Shown here: positions 1 through 11,755 of the stretch, piece by piece | Layout: every line of letters starts with the position of its first letter | Position numbering within the stretch: position 1 is the first letter of the stretch | Assembly: GCA_934047225.1 (NCBI GenBank) | Contig: OW203986.1 | Span: 29,391,221 to 29,455,220 of the forward strand | DNA length: 64,000 nt | Source: Ypsolopha sequella | Lineage: Eukaryota; Arthropoda; Insecta; Lepidoptera; Ypsolophidae | Direction of reading: 5' to 3' | Translations under genes and position numbers: made by a program | Notes under the pieces: model-generated | What the model was told of the DNA's origin: nothing | Databases searched by the model: none | The model's input: only the letters and a program-made list of their open reading frames with translations

Positions 1-1489
1 TTTGTATGTATGTATGTTTGTATGTATGTTTGTCTGACGATAACTCGAGTACCATTGATCAGAACGTCATGAAAGGTAGGCAAGTAAATAAGACAAAAAT
101 AATTTTCAAGCCAAATCGGTTAAGATCGAACCGCGAGTTCACATTTCGGGCAGAGAATATAAAGTATTATGGTTCGGGGCTCAATATTTTTATTGCAAGC
201 ATAATGTACATTATAGATGTTACATGATTTTTTTATCTTTATGCACCCTGTTGGGCACAGCAATATTGTGACATCAATTCAATTATCATTACAATGAACA
301 AAAAAAAAGACTTAAGAGTATGACATAGCCAAAACAAAAACCAGTTCCGGGCGTGGCTTATTCTATTTTACGATAGCGCGCGGGGGGAAATTCGTCCCGG
401 TCTCTAAGCTCGCGTCACCATAGCAAAAATACGAATAGAGTGGACGAGGCAGGGTCAAAAGTAATACGTATTTTATTTTATCTAATTTATTAGTGTATTT
501 CGATCATCGTCATACGGCATTGATCCTACTTGCTATCACGTCGGGACGTAAATTTATTATGGTCGACTAAAAGTGGTTTTTTGAGTGTTTGATTTATCAG
601 TTGACCCTCGGAACATTTCAGACACTCCTTTAGAGATACATAATAATATTGTGACGGTTAATTGTCACCATTACCCATTCTTTAAATATTTTTCGCCCGT
701 TGAGCTGGTTTTACACTTGCGGGAAAATAAATTGGACCAAAAATTTCTTTACAAAAAATTTTTACTAAAGTTGTTATTACAAAAAGTGGAAACTAACAAA
801 TATTCTCAGAAGGAATGCACCACGTCACTATCTATCTCACTGTAGCCTATATCAATTATGCCTCTCTCATTCAACCACGTTTAACTGCGTTACTATCTCA
901 TTCCAACTCATTTTAAATAGCGTCACTATTTATCTCACTCTAACGCGTGTTAAATGGCATTTCTAATGAACGTCAAATATTTTTACTGCCCGCCACTCTT
1001 TCATTCTAAATTCTTATTATTTAAAAAAATACGCAGTTCCTTTGGTAGTAAAATAGCAATAACTTTTTTTTCAAAAGTAATACACAGAAATTGCCAGATC
1101 ATTTGAAAAACAATATTTGATGAGCCGTTATTTAAGACAATTTGCAAAACTAACATAGGACATTTTTTTTCAGGGTGTGGTATCGAACTTACCTAATTAC
1201 AAAAAATTGCTCATAAATTGGGTTTTTATTTTTCTTCCTGATGTAACAGCATTTCAAGGTTTATTTTTGACTTTATCAATAGCATGACAATTCAGAATTG
1301 CGCAACAAAAATTTTATTCTTAGAATTTAGAACTGGTTAGCTTTGACTCTCAAAAATCTATTCGAATTTATAAAAGTACCATCAACTCGAAAACTATCTA
1401 CTTTTTGCTGAGGTCATAATTTGATATTCTGGTCAGTCATGAGCTGGCCTACCAGCCTTCCAAGGGAAAGCGTTGACTTTTGGGACACC
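1..1489. other. AT-rich sequence with (TGTA)n start and a weak triplicated motif
   Basis: Positions 1-30 are an imperfect TGTATGTATG microsatellite. A GC-rich patch lies at 370-410. At 821, 885 and 919 a motif like CGTCACTATTTATCTCAC recurs. No convincing gene; frames 6-227 and 585-845 have no family resemblance. Confidence 0.5.
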
Positions 1490-3285
1490 TGTTTACCCTT
1501 GGGATAAATCGCCAAGTGTTTAAAATATAGAAATTTATTTGTATCATAGTTTGAAATGTTCAGGTCCCTTTACGCAAAATGAAAAAACAAAACTCTTTTA
1601 AGATTAATTTGTTGTCCCTATGTTTGTCTGTTTGTCCGTTTGTCTAGGCAATTTTTCTGGGTAAAATCAATAAATGCTAATATTTACAGCCCTGTAAAAT
1701 ATACATATTATAACGTTTTTATGGCCTTTTGTTTAACTTTTTCATACAAATTTTCTCCTTATGAAAATATAGAGATTAACACTTCACATAATATTTTGCA
1801 TTTGAAAGAAAGCACAGAAAGGAACTGTAGAACAAATAATGTAAAAAATATAAAACCATATCTTTCTATTCTAAAGGGATTAATAATTTACTGTTTGTTC
1901 AATGTGGCGATAGCTTTGTTTATTTTTTTTTTCTTTGTTACAAAGATAACAAATATTTTCATACAAGGTTTTCCTTAAGGGCTATTTCTCCGAATTTGTA
2001 ACAAAATATTAAGAAATAATTATAACGGTAAAGTACAACTTTTAGCTAAGACAATTTATTGTTAAAAGTTTGCTAAATGCATAAACATATTTTAATGATA
2101 TTATGGTATCTTCAAAATAATTGGGTTTTCCATAAGCGTGATATCAGATTATTTAAGAAATTTACGGCTGGTATCACGACGACGGATAAGCCAATTATTT
2201 TATTACTATTGTAATATAATTAAAAATATGTTAATGCATACAGCAGACTTTTAACTATAAGTTTTCTTAACTAAAAGTTGTATTTTTACTTATTGAAATT
2301 GTATTTTTCATCAAGAAGTGCAAGATGACAAGATATTCAAAATAAGTTAATTGAATTTGTGAAATGGTTTCAGGTCAAAACAGTTTTCCATGAAACGGTA
2401 ATTGTTTATACTTAGCAAAGTGTGTAAACTTAGTCATCTTAACATGAACGACGTCTGTATTTCTCTCTTTTTTATTTCCAGTATAGATAAAAATATACAA
2501 ACTTGTTAAACTTTGTGTAAAAACGAGGCAATATTGACGATATCCTGACAGCTATTATGATGGTGTTTTATCAAATTTTGCTTTTTGGGCTGTATAGAGA
2601 CGTAGTTAGATGTCACTAGAATATACTCATGAAAAAAGATATGAAGAAAATAAGCTGTAGACTTCACATTCGGTTTATACCTATTGTATGAATTTTAAGA
2701 AAAATACAGGGGTAAAGGGACCTCTTAAGGAAAACCTTGTATTAAACTATTTGTTACCTTAGTAAAAAATAATTCAAGGAAAAAAATAAACAAAGCTATC
2801 GCCACATTGAACAGTAGATAATTAATCCCTTTAGAATAGAACAACATGGTTTTCATATTTTTTACATTATTTCTTCAACAATTCCTTTCTGTGTTGACTG
2901 TTAAATGCAAAATATTATCTCAAGTGTTCATCCCTACATTTTCATAGTGAGAAAATTTGTATGAAAAACGTAAAAACCTAAAACGTAATATAAATAAAAA
3001 CGTCAAAAGTATGTTTTTACAGCTCTATAGAGGGCCGTTTATATTGGTATTTATTAATTTTACCCAGAAAAAATTGTCTAGACAAACGGACAGACAGACA
3101 AACATAGGGATAACAAATTAATCCTAAAAGAGTTTCATTGTTTTCATTTTGCGTAACACAACCTGAACATGTACCGACAGGATTATCTACGATCTAATAA
3201 TTTTGCCATGCACTGTAAATATTTCAAAATAAATTTCTATATTTTAAATGCTTGGCGATTTATCCCAAGTAAGTGTACCTATATA
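1490..3285. repeat. Large fold-back element, arms about 450-490 bp, spacer about 730 bp
   Basis: The left arm (about 1495-1985) and right arm (about 2715-3275) are diverged inverted copies; for example GACAAACGGACAGACAGACA at 3082 mirrors TGTCTGTTTGTCCGTTTGTC at 1625, and ATCGCCACATTGAACA near 2799 mirrors TGTTCAATGTGGCGAT near 1897. The spacer holds a smaller inverted repeat around AACTTTTAGCTAAGACAA (2038) and TTCTTAACTAAAAGTTGT (2263). The 112-codon frame at 1640-1978 lies in the left arm and is not a convincing gene. Confidence 0.8.
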
Positions 3286-4371
3286 ATTTGCAAAAAACTT
3301 CACTTATTGGACCTGAAATGGTGAGCCAATACTAGAGGGTAATTTCACGAAAAGGTCATTGACCTTTGTCACAGATCTCAGTAAGTATAAGTAAATTAAT
3401 TTGGGTTTAAATAACGATCACAAAATTATTCTTTTAGAGTAACATATATTATTTTCCCGCATAAAAGTATGAATTCATTCCAAATTCATTCAGTTTTGTT
3501 GTTATGACTATGGCACGATGTAGCTAAATCACTCATACGTATATTTTGTTGAGTTTTTAACGGCAGGAATATGATGCTCCTCGAAATATTACTTTATAAA
3601 ATTAATTTCAATGTGTTTTGAAGTAGTTTTGGGAGATATTTATAGCTTGCAAAAAAGGGCACAGGTTCCACGTCTTACGGGCGCCAACGCTAGGCGTAGA
3701 CTGACAATATCTTGCTGCCGCTGACTGCATCAGTGGATTTACGTATTTTTGGAAAAAGGGGGTGCTTTTTTTGACCCGAATAACGTGGTATTTGGAAAAT
3801 GAATAGATATCATTGACACTAATTTTATAAAAAAAAAACCAACAAAATCGCGAAAGCGATACCGGAAACAAAATCGATAAGAAATGTGCAATAGAGGGTT
3901 ACAAAAAAATTCATTGACAGTACAAATATGAATCGATTAACGTGGTTTGTGGAAAATGAATACCTTAAAGTTCAACCAAAAACATGTATTTTTTTTATGG
4001 CTATACGTAACCTAATTATTGCAACAAAATCATTCGAAAGCTGACATTTTATTTCTGTTTGTATTTTCGTTCCCCTTAACAATGTGTTTTGAAACTTTGT
4101 TGGAAGTCGGGAATTTGGGAAAATCTGTGTAGCACAAAAAAACAATATTTAAATCCGGGGATTAAGCATGTACTGGTTTTCTTTATCTGTATTTTATGGG
4201 TAGCTTATAGACTATAAGTTATAGTCTAGATGTTATAATTGTGTTCTGTCAAACTTATAATTGAAAATTTTACTTATTTTATTTTTAATATAGGTATACT
4301 TATGACATATATACGGGCATCCACTGAAAATCAGCGTCATGGCACTAGCCATGTGGAAATACCAAATAAAC
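3286..4371. other. AT-rich sequence, no feature recognised
   Basis: Low-complexity A/T runs. The minus frame 3608-3871 has no recognisable domain. Confidence 0.5.
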
Positions 4372-4375
4372 TATT

Positions 4376-5617
4376 GGGTCATTCCATGGTGGCGGTCGGG
4401 ACAGTTTTACTCCATTTTTCGACATACTTATATCTGTAGATCTATAATTATACTCTTTTAACATAATATAAATATACAGAATTGTAGATAAATATTAGTG
4501 TATCATTTAGTAAAATACTAACATTTTGGCATTTTATCATATTAAATCCCTCCTTGAAAAAACGCGGCGTACGGGACAGGCACGCGCCCACCCTTTTCAA
4601 ATTTGTGCAAACAAGTGTTATACTCAGCCTTTCTGGTCGTAGTACAGCTTTGTATATTTTTATATAGATGTCTAGATAGTTGGTCTAAATAACTAGATAA
4701 AACATACAGTAATTTGTAAAAGGAATGTCTAGATATAAATTTTTGAAAAGTGCGGCGGTTGGGACAAGGATTCGTGGCGGTCGGGACGAGTACCAAAATC
4801 ATGATATTTTACAAGATCAAATAATTGTTTTATTACTCAAGCAACATAATTAAGTAATGACAATCACAATATAATAAGAGATCAACATTAAAAAGGTATT
4901 GATTAGACTTTTTATGGACAGAACGGAACCTGTGAATTTGTTATAAGTATTCATGGTGTTAAAAAACGATGTCATGAATATTACTTATATTTTCTCAAAA
5001 ACGTCAATGTTCTCATTAAATTCGTAATATATACGATTTACGTATTATTTACGATTCATTTTTCACCTCTCATACTGGTGGCGGTCGGGACCAAACTTTG
5101 ATTCCCCACAAAATATTATAACTAACGCCTTGCTGCTCGCAAATATGCCTGAAGGGTAGCTGCCCAGTCCCTTCTTACTTCTACAAGTTATTTACGTTAC
5201 AGTTCTAATACTTTTAGGTTAGGAAAACTAAACGTCTATTTTTCCGTGGCGGTCGGGACATAAGGCATACCTAACTTTGAGGCGTCATAAATTGGTAATC
5301 TACCTACATATTGCAATTTTCTGTTCGCCAAGTAAAAGCATAAACCCTTCCGTGAAATCTCGTTCCCAAAACACGCCGTGTCGTAAACAAAATAGACGCA
5401 AACAGTATTGCTAATTTATAGGCAAAAATCGTACCACTTGAAGATACGAGAAAGTCAATGTTTCAGTTCGATAAAAACGAAGAAAATGATAGGATTTTTT
5501 TTAATTTTTTGCTATTTCATTAAACATGGGGTTTTTACTCAACAATGTGATTCAAATTAATAGTATCTAATGAATTTATTTTTTTCGCTCATGGTTTCAA
5601 TTAGCGTGGAATGACCC
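4376..5617. mobile_element. 1242-bp TIR element with repeated GGCGGTCGGGAC motif
   Basis: The ends are GGGTCATTCCATG and its inverted partner CGTGGAATGACCC. TATT flanks both sides (4372-4375, 5618-5621), a possible 4-bp target duplication. The 14-mer GTGGCGGTCGGGAC occurs exactly at 4389, 4774, 5078 and 5246, with variants at 4562 and 4752, all in one orientation. No transposase frame is visible; the minus frame at 4542-4802 spans two of the motifs. The superfamily is not assigned. Confidence 0.65.
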
Positions 5618-5720
5618 TATTCTCTTCTATTACCATGAAATCTGCCACATTTAGAAACTACGTTTTTTATAAAATTTTATAATTATAATTTGTATACTAT
5701 CGTAATCGTCCTTTTATTTG

Positions 5721-5897
5721 GGGGGGGGGGGGGGGGGGTGATCTTGTTCAAGCATAGTCCCACGCATTTTTTAATTATTTTAATTAAATATTTTGAGAAT
5801 TTGCTACTTTTCGACTATTCAAAATGTTTTGGAATCAGGGTGGCTGATTGGGGGGGGGTCATGACCCCTGTGACACCCTCCTCGGACCGCCACTGGT
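5721..5897. repeat. G-tract and hAT-like fragment
   Basis: A run of 18 G, then a second G run (5850-5858), ending ...TCGGACCGCCACTGG. The GGCGGAtCC-type end resembles the hAT MITEs at 9364 and 42100. Fragmentary. Confidence 0.45.
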
Positions 5898-6049
5898 AAT
5901 AAGAATATGACCATGTTTGGCTCCACATACCTACATCTAGCGAGGACAACCACTTATGTTTAGATTGCATGCGGGAAACTTAGTTATTGAGACATGTCGC
6001 AAACTTATACGAGTAGAGTGAAAATAACGAGGTTAAACTGGACCCACTA

Positions 6050-6592
6050 CAGTAGAGCCACTGAGTGATGGCGCCTATGACGTTTAAATGCCTACCAAGT
6101 ATCGTAATTATTTATAAGCAAGCTTGAATTAAAAAATGTAATACTTAATTGTTGATAGTGATGTACTACTTGTTTCGGTTATTATTTTTCGATTTGAATG
6201 TTGCTTTATTGTGCAATAGAATTTGTATAGAAACAAAGAATTTATTTTTTAAAAGTTTCTTTATAGGTCGTGTATATTTTTATATATATTTTTTATAGGT
6301 CGTGTTTGAGGTCGCCAAGTTACGCAATAATATTAAATACAAACAAAACAAAACTAAACGAAAATAAATGATAAACATCTCTTGGGGGCCCCGGGGCACT
6401 ACACCGCATAGCCCTCCGATAGCTATGCCACTGGTTTTGGCACATTTTCCTTTTGTATCATTATGTTGCATGTTGAATGACGTGTCTAATGTTGAGTAAA
6501 CTCACACTTGATTTTTATTTTTAACCGAAATTTGAAATGTACCTTATTACTAAATGCAGCTGTCATAAGTGCCATCACTCAGTGGCCCTACT
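6050..6592. mobile_element. TIR element, 543 bp
   Basis: The left end AGTAGAGCCACTGAGTGATG is mirrored at the right (CATCACTCAGTGGCCCTACT). The inverted match continues into GCGCCTATGACG / TGTCATAAGTGC. The interior is AT-rich and non-coding. Frames 6280-6471 (-) and 6508-6768 (+) cross it and are not genes, apart from the LINE piece in the latter. Confidence 0.75.
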
Positions 6593-6644
6593 TTACGTCA
6601 TATTTGGTATTATTATTCAATATCCTTAGGTTGATTTTTATAGT

Positions 6645-6905
6645 TTTTTATATTTTATGTTGGTTTGGACATGTAGAGAGGATGAATGAAAGAAAATTAT
6701 GGTGGAAGATACAGCTGGACCAGGCCGCCCTAGAAGGATGTATGCTGACCAAATTGGCGACATATTGAAGGAGGGCCATGTCAAAAGCACCTTGAATAGA
6801 AGAGCTTGCATGACTAGATTGAGGGATGTGGAAGAAGCGAAAGAGGTGTGTCTGGATCGTAGCAGATGGAAATCTGTCTGTAGCCTACCCCTCTGGGAGT
6901 CAGGC
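6645..6905 (+). pseudogene. LINE ORF2 C-terminus fragment (RTE/CR1-like), frameshifted
   Basis: WFGHVERMNERKLW in one frame (about 6661-6702) continues in another as GPGRPRRMYADQIGDILKEG...RACMTRLRDVEEAKEVC...RSRWKSV (to about 6885). This is the post-RT tail common in insect LINEs. A frameshift near 6700 breaks it. It ends next to a (TATA)n run and MITE A1. Shorter pieces of the same tail occur at 18065-18190 (-), 33060-33150 (+), 35955-36025 (+) and 37880-37940 (-). Confidence 0.75.
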
Positions 6906-6925
6906 GTGAGTATATGTATATATAT

Positions 6926-7189
6926 ATAGGTGAATTTGTGAACATCGTCCAAATTCATACTTGAACCTTGGTAAGTGATCGGCATAATGAACCAATAACA
7001 ATTTTTGTAAAATTCATATAATGAAATTTCGGCTCCCCATAGTGATTCACTCAGGACTAGGAGCGGATTACTATGGGAAGTCGAAATTTCAATTTACGAA
7101 TTGCACAAAAATTGTTGTTGATTCATGATGCTGATTACTTACCAAGCCTCGAGTATGAATTTGGACGATAATCAGAAAGTCACCTTGTA
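6926..7189. mobile_element. Palindromic MITE A, copy 1
   Basis: The reverse-complementary halves carry CATCGTCCAAATTCATAC and GTATGAATTTGGACGATA around a centre near 7055. The right end CACCTTGTA is followed by TA. Other copies: 44257-44522, 52159-52371, and a decayed one near 51736-51960. A TA target suggests Tc1/mariner-type mobilisation. Confidence 0.85.
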
Positions 7190-7331
7190 TATATATCTAT
7201 ATGCTTTTCATAGGGTAACTAGCATTTGCCCGCGGCTTCGTTCTCGTGGAGGTATCTTTCAATTAAATAGTATCGACAGTTTACGGCTTGGCGGTTATTA
7301 TATCAACATCCCTTGTAGTCGATATGTTGAC

Positions 7332-7569
7332 CAGCCCCCCTATTGTGTATCTTTAGTTGCCAACTGCACGAGGTGCCTATCATCAAAAACATAGCTAAAA
7401 ACTGAAATTTCAAAATTGCCTTTAGTGGGTATTGAACTATTAACAATCTGTGTCGTCACTTCAAGTGCGAAAATATCCTTAGGACATCAGAATTCGATAG
7501 TATATCTATGTTTTTGATGATAGACACCCAGTCCAGAAGGCAACTAGAGATACACAATAGGCCCGCAGG
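7332..7569. mobile_element. MITE B, copy 1
   Basis: Terminal inverted repeats CCTATTGTGTATCTTTAGTTGCC / GGCAACTAGAGATACACAAT, and internal inverted ATCATCAAAAACATAG / CTATGTTTTTGATGAT. Copies at 10678-11658, 12624-13127 and 22373-22615; each of those is involved in nesting. The target duplication is unclear. Confidence 0.85.
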
Positions 7570-7573
7570 AGCT

Positions 7574-7722
7574 CTACCGCGTAATTCTCATTTGTATCAA
7601 CTTCAAGCAAATGCATGCGAAATTCAACGCGTGCAAAAGAGATGGCATGTTAGGCGGGCGTCGTCGCACGCACGTCAAATTTCAATCTCAAGTTGATGTT
7701 GATGAAAATGAGAATTACGCGG
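7574..7722. repeat. Hairpin repeat, about 40-bp arms
   Basis: CTACCGCGTAATTCTCATTT...AACTTCAAG is mirrored by CTCAAGTT...AAATGAGAATTACGCGGTAG around an 85-bp loop rich in CpG. Confidence 0.75.
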
Positions 7723-7820
7723 TAGACCCACAGGGTCATTACGATGACAATAAAGAAAACCGCATCCAAATCCGTTGAGCGCAGGTTCTCGAGTTAAAAC
7801 GGAACAGACACTAGAAAAAA

Positions 7821-8462
7821 ATTAAAACAAATTGTAGTTTTGGCCTCAGTACAACACTACAAACTCATTAAATTTAAAATTTCGCGTAAATATTCAATAT
7901 ACAGACACGACTTCTTACTACTTTATTATTTGTAAGTACAATACTCTCTCGCTAGTCCGCCGCTTGATAATCCGACAACTACTATAATCCGCCCATTTTT
8001 TGCAAGTCGATGTCTCTCTGTAATCATGTTATTACGAAGATTTATTCTGGTAAAAAACAAGCCAAATTAGAGCAGTATTTTTCAAAACCTGAGTAATCAG
8101 TTAATATGTCAGTTCATTTTTAAATTTTAATACAAATGTAAATTTACCTTCGTAAGTACTAATACAAAATTACTATGGTTTTTTTGTTGTTTTCCTCAAT
8201 TTGATGTTCCTGTACATTATAATCCGCCGTTTTCGGTAATTCTCAGTAATATGTAATACATAAGCAACCATATGCAAAAAGTATGAAGTTGCGTTTTTGC
8301 GAACTACTTACAGGTATTTCGTTTTAAAATAAATGTCTCTGAAACGTGCGGCGTGTTCAAAGCATTTTTAAAAATGAATAAAATAGGAAATATAATATGA
8401 AATTTAGACAATATCAAAAACATATAATATTAAGTTAATAGATTTTTAACCTAAGTCCAAAT
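7821..8462. other. AT-rich sequence, possible first intron of the candidate gene at 8469
   Basis: No repeat or exon recognised. If 8469-8562 is a first exon, this stretch is intronic. Confidence 0.35.
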
Positions 8463-8468
8463 ACTCAC

Positions 8469-8562
8469 CCAATATTTCATCCAGCCAATAACAGGAGACG
8501 TAGAGAAAGATGGCCACCCCCAGCCAGAACCCGCTCAGAAGCACCGCTAAATATTCCCACAT
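8469..8562 (-). CDS. Candidate first coding exon with N-terminal membrane anchor; partial gene
   Basis: On the minus strand an ATG (8562-8560, A at -3) opens a 31-codon stretch, MWEYLAVLLSG then a hydrophobic span FWLGVAIFLYVSCYW, ending ...LDEIL plus one base at a clean GTGAGT donor (8468-8463). Unspliced, it would stop 7 codons later. Local GC is well above the AT-rich surroundings and no repeat family of the window overlaps it. The likely role is the signal anchor of a membrane or ER protein, such as an N-terminally anchored enzyme, but I do not recognise the gene and found no second exon between here and position 1. The palindrome TGACGTCA, a CRE/ATF-type site, lies 10 bases upstream of the ATG. 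Exon status is inferred from codon content and the donor. Confidence 0.45.
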
Positions 8563-8572
8563 CGTCACTTTT

Positions 8573-8580
8573 GACGTCAC
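8573..8580 (-). promoter_or_regulatory. CRE/ATF-like palindrome TGACGTCA
   Basis: A perfect 8-bp palindrome sits just upstream of the candidate first exon at 8469-8562, in its presumed 5' UTR or proximal promoter. Function is inferred from position only. Confidence 0.3.
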
Positions 8581-9355
8581 ATCACTGGTTATCACTTTAT
8601 TTAATCACTTTTCTTTGGATTTTCATTTCGATTGTTGGAAATATTGTTATACTGTTAAAATTGTTATAAAGTGAAAAAGAGTACCTATATGTCAAATGTT
8701 CTCGGGTGTTGAATTTGTCATATAAATTAAATGATTAATTATTTGTTATATGTTTTTATATAATTATATGACAATTACTAAAGATAAAAAATCACAGATA
8801 AATGTGTTTTCCTATACGTATTTATTGATTAATGTCTGTAAAGATTTTAATACAGGTTTGAAAGATAATTAATTTAAAACAAAGCCATATAGGTACGTAA
8901 TAAATGTGCTTTATGAGTATTACCGATGTGATTGTCATATTGTTCAACTTGTTTATTATATTGTTAATATTGGTCATTGTACGACACCGTTGATAAAGCT
9001 TATTATTATAGTTATGTATATGATCAATATAGAAATCACTGGAATGTAATTGTTTCATGTACAAGACAAAACACATATTAATTGTTTCTTTTGCTGATTC
9101 TGAACTTATAACTTGCATACTGAAATACAAAAATACAAAACACACAATTATTTATTTCGAAACTTATACAATTTCGTAGATAGTGATTTGAGTCTCCTTT
9201 TAAGTAAGATATACCTGAATATCTAGAAACCAAAAATCTCATGGTAGCTTTTATAACTAGGATGTTTCTTTTTGAAGTTACCTATTTTACATATTGGAAT
9301 TTGAGATAGTGACTCCCTTTTTGTAAGAGCCCATTATTTTTATTGTAAAATATGA
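8581..9355. other. AT-rich, no gene recognised
   Basis: The 107-codon minus frame at 8822-9145 is AT-driven (Ile/Asn/Tyr rich) with no domain. The first 200 bases may hold the promoter of the candidate exon. Confidence 0.4.
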
Positions 9356-9363
9356 CACTCTAG

Positions 9364-9572
9364 CAAGGGCGGATCAAGGATTTGATTTTGGGGGGCATTC
9401 GGACAAGATTTATCACAAAGTACAAATAAATCAATACCTTATATACCTGTGCTGTGTAAATGTGCACCCGAATCGGAACGAAAAGTTGAGTCAAATGTAT
9501 GAAATTCCTGATTGTTATGGGGGGGGGGGCGGCCTGGCCCCATAGCTCCCCCTCCTCTTGTATCCGCCAATG
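9364..9572. mobile_element. hAT MITE, 209 bp
   Basis: Ends CAAGGGCGGAT / ATCCGCCAATG with a perfect 8-bp target duplication CACTCTAG (9356-9363 and 9573-9580). The interior has G- and C-runs forming a stem. The frame 9360-9602 (-) lies inside and is not a gene. Confidence 0.9.
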
Positions 9573-9580
9573 CACTCTAG

Positions 9581-10677
9581 CAAGAATAACTAAAAAATAC
9601 ATTAAACCTATTAAGATACTAATATAGATAATAATACTTTAAAACCTTGCATTTCACTTTATTTGTACATATTATCATAGACGAACAATACGAGTAGTAT
9701 TTCGTCCATGATATTATTTTGCTGTGGGTTAATAACCCGTAGAATGACAACATCTGATTGCATTGATGAAAGTTCGCTTATAGATAATAATAGGTCTCTG
9801 GTTATTTTGTTGTTTTGTTGTCTCACATAAGTTTTGTTTTTATTGTTTTTGGTATTTTTGTTGATTCTTTGTAAGAATTACGTTTATATAGCAAGATATT
9901 TTTGATCTTTTTGTACATCCATTCGTGGAAAACTCACTGGCCAATGTGACGCCTAGTTGTATTTTTTCCATTACGTATTAATCAAGGCTGTTTGTTTTAC
10001 TTAATAAAGAGAAATGAAAATACCCATTAAGTGATTTACATATTCGTATATTATATGTGTAAATAGACAGATAATACACACTCTATTGAATAAACGACTT
10101 TTTCAAAAAACGACTGTGCAAATGAAAATTTTGAAAATCTACTGTGGGTGTTGTATGGGCAAGCCCATTTTTTTTCATTTGTGGTTGTATATTTCCTAGA
10201 GAAAGTTGTTCCGTATGATCAGTAGACACGTGATTTCATTCAAAGATACCATTCCATTTACACAATATCCTACAAATGTTAGATAGTGGATAAATCTGAA
10301 AATTGTACAAAAACATCAGATCAACAACATGAAAAACTCGACGAATCAGATATGAATTTTAAATACTTTAATATGATTGACGGTGAATGAACAACAGCGC
10401 GCGATAATGTGTTACGAATCACGTCCCTCAGATTTGTGTAGTTTGAGATTACGCGTCCGGGAAAACGTTTTTCTTATAAATTATTTATTATATTTCTATA
10501 TTTTTTTATGCTTTAATTCATATTTAATTTGTCGAGTAAAAATAAATCGTATACAATTACTATAAAGCATATTTTAGAATTGCCTGCTTTGTTTGGGTTT
10601 TTTCTATTGTAATTAATTAACAAAATTAAATTGATAAAAAAACATTGTGATTCAATTCCTTCACCGGATAAAATCGC
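9581..10677. other. AT-rich, no gene recognised
   Basis: Homopolymer-rich sequence. The 62-codon frame at 10377-10565 has no family features. Confidence 0.5.
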
Positions 10678-10713
10678 TCCTGCCCCTTTATTCTGTATCT
10701 TTAGTTGCCAACT

Positions 10714-10762
<49 letters not shown>

Positions 10763-11658
10763 TATTTATTTATTTATTTATTTATTTATTTTTTTTTATT
10801 AAAAAATATATATACATTATACATAACAGTGTATCGGAAACCTTTTGAGGTTTTTATGTACACTCAGTTTCAACATTCGTCTAATAACATTATTTCAACT
10901 GACTGTCTCCTAGATACTTAAATAACATTGATCAACTTAGCTTATAAAACACAGAAACAAAATCGAGGGTAGAACTACACGCCACTAAGTAACACAGTCG
11001 CAAACTGTTTGGAATGCAGAATAACAAAATAAGGCACGTTCGTAGATATCAATTACATTCATTCTTAATGCTACTATTTTAAGGACTAGTTGAGGTTAAC
11101 ACCAGCTTATTACAATAAGTTTGCCTTATTAGATATGAGATAAGGATTTACACTGCTAACTGCTATACAGGATGATACATTATTAGCCTACTATGTTTGA
11201 TACAATTACTTTTACATATTTAATAAACAATAATAGGAATGCAATAATAGAAATTATAAGTAAATAAACAATAATAGGTATATAGTAGTAGAAATTATAT
11301 AGGTATGTTAATAGATAAATGCAGTGCATAATAGATACATAGTGCTGCTTAAATAAGCTCTAAGAAATGTCGTTTTAATTTTTCTTTTACATTACTTTCG
11401 TTAATTGAATCTCTGAGGTTATTTGGTAAACTGTTAATTAATTGAGGTAAAATACAGCTAGGTGCCTATCATCAAAAACATAGCTAAAAACGGAACTTTC
11501 AAAATTGCCTTTAGTCGGTATTGAACTATTTACGAACTGTGTCGTCACTTCAATTGCGAACATATCCTAAGACAATCGGAATTCGATAGTATATCTATGT
11601 TTTTGATGATAGACACCAAATCAAGATGGCAACTAAAGATACATAATAGGCCCTCTGG
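10678..11658. mobile_element. MITE B, copy 2, split by a LINE
   Basis: The left end (TATCTTTAGTTGCCAACTGG, to about 10716) and the remainder (GGTGCCTATCATC from 11460 to about 11658) are contiguous in copy 1. The insert is the minus-strand LINE at 10717-11459. Confidence 0.85.
10717..11459 (-). mobile_element. 5'-truncated LINE, antisense, with poly(A)
   Basis: Plus-strand poly(T) at 10717-10757 is the poly(A) tail. At the other end the minus strand reads INSLPNNLRDSINES...KLKRHFLELI then stop (about 11445-11350), the classic C-terminus of a Jockey/CR1-type ORF2. About 600 bases of 3' UTR follow, with (ATAA)n runs. Only the last 30 or so codons survive. Confidence 0.8.
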
Positions 11659-11755
11659 ACAGAAAGTACAAGAGCTAGGTTCTTATGTTTTTAATTTAAA
11701 TTGATTAGATTGATTAATATAATAATTGATTTATTCACGAGATAAATAACCTTAA

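Larger units (their letters stand above)
7205..7820 (+). repeat. Dispersed repeat T copy, interrupted
   Basis: Begins AACTAGCATTTGCCCGCGGC and ends with CCGCATCCAAATCCGTTGAG...GGAACAGACAC, phrases seen in abundant moth repeats. It contains MITE B1 and a hairpin (7574-7722). Other pieces: 44822-44962 (-), 51965-52095 (+). Confidence 0.55.

Noticed and set aside
1640..1978. 112-codon plus-strand frame
   Set aside because: It lies wholly in one arm of a large inverted repeat, is AT-driven, and has no domain.
5721..5738. Run of 18 G as a G-quadruplex
   Set aside because: A homopolymer tract of this kind is more likely repeat-derived and may vary with sequencing error.
6638..6985. 115-codon minus-strand frame
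   Set aside because: Antisense shadow of the LINE ORF2 tail at 6645-6905.
8822..9145. 107-codon minus-strand frame
   Set aside because: Ile/Asn/Tyr-rich composition expected from AT-rich DNA; no motif or splice context.
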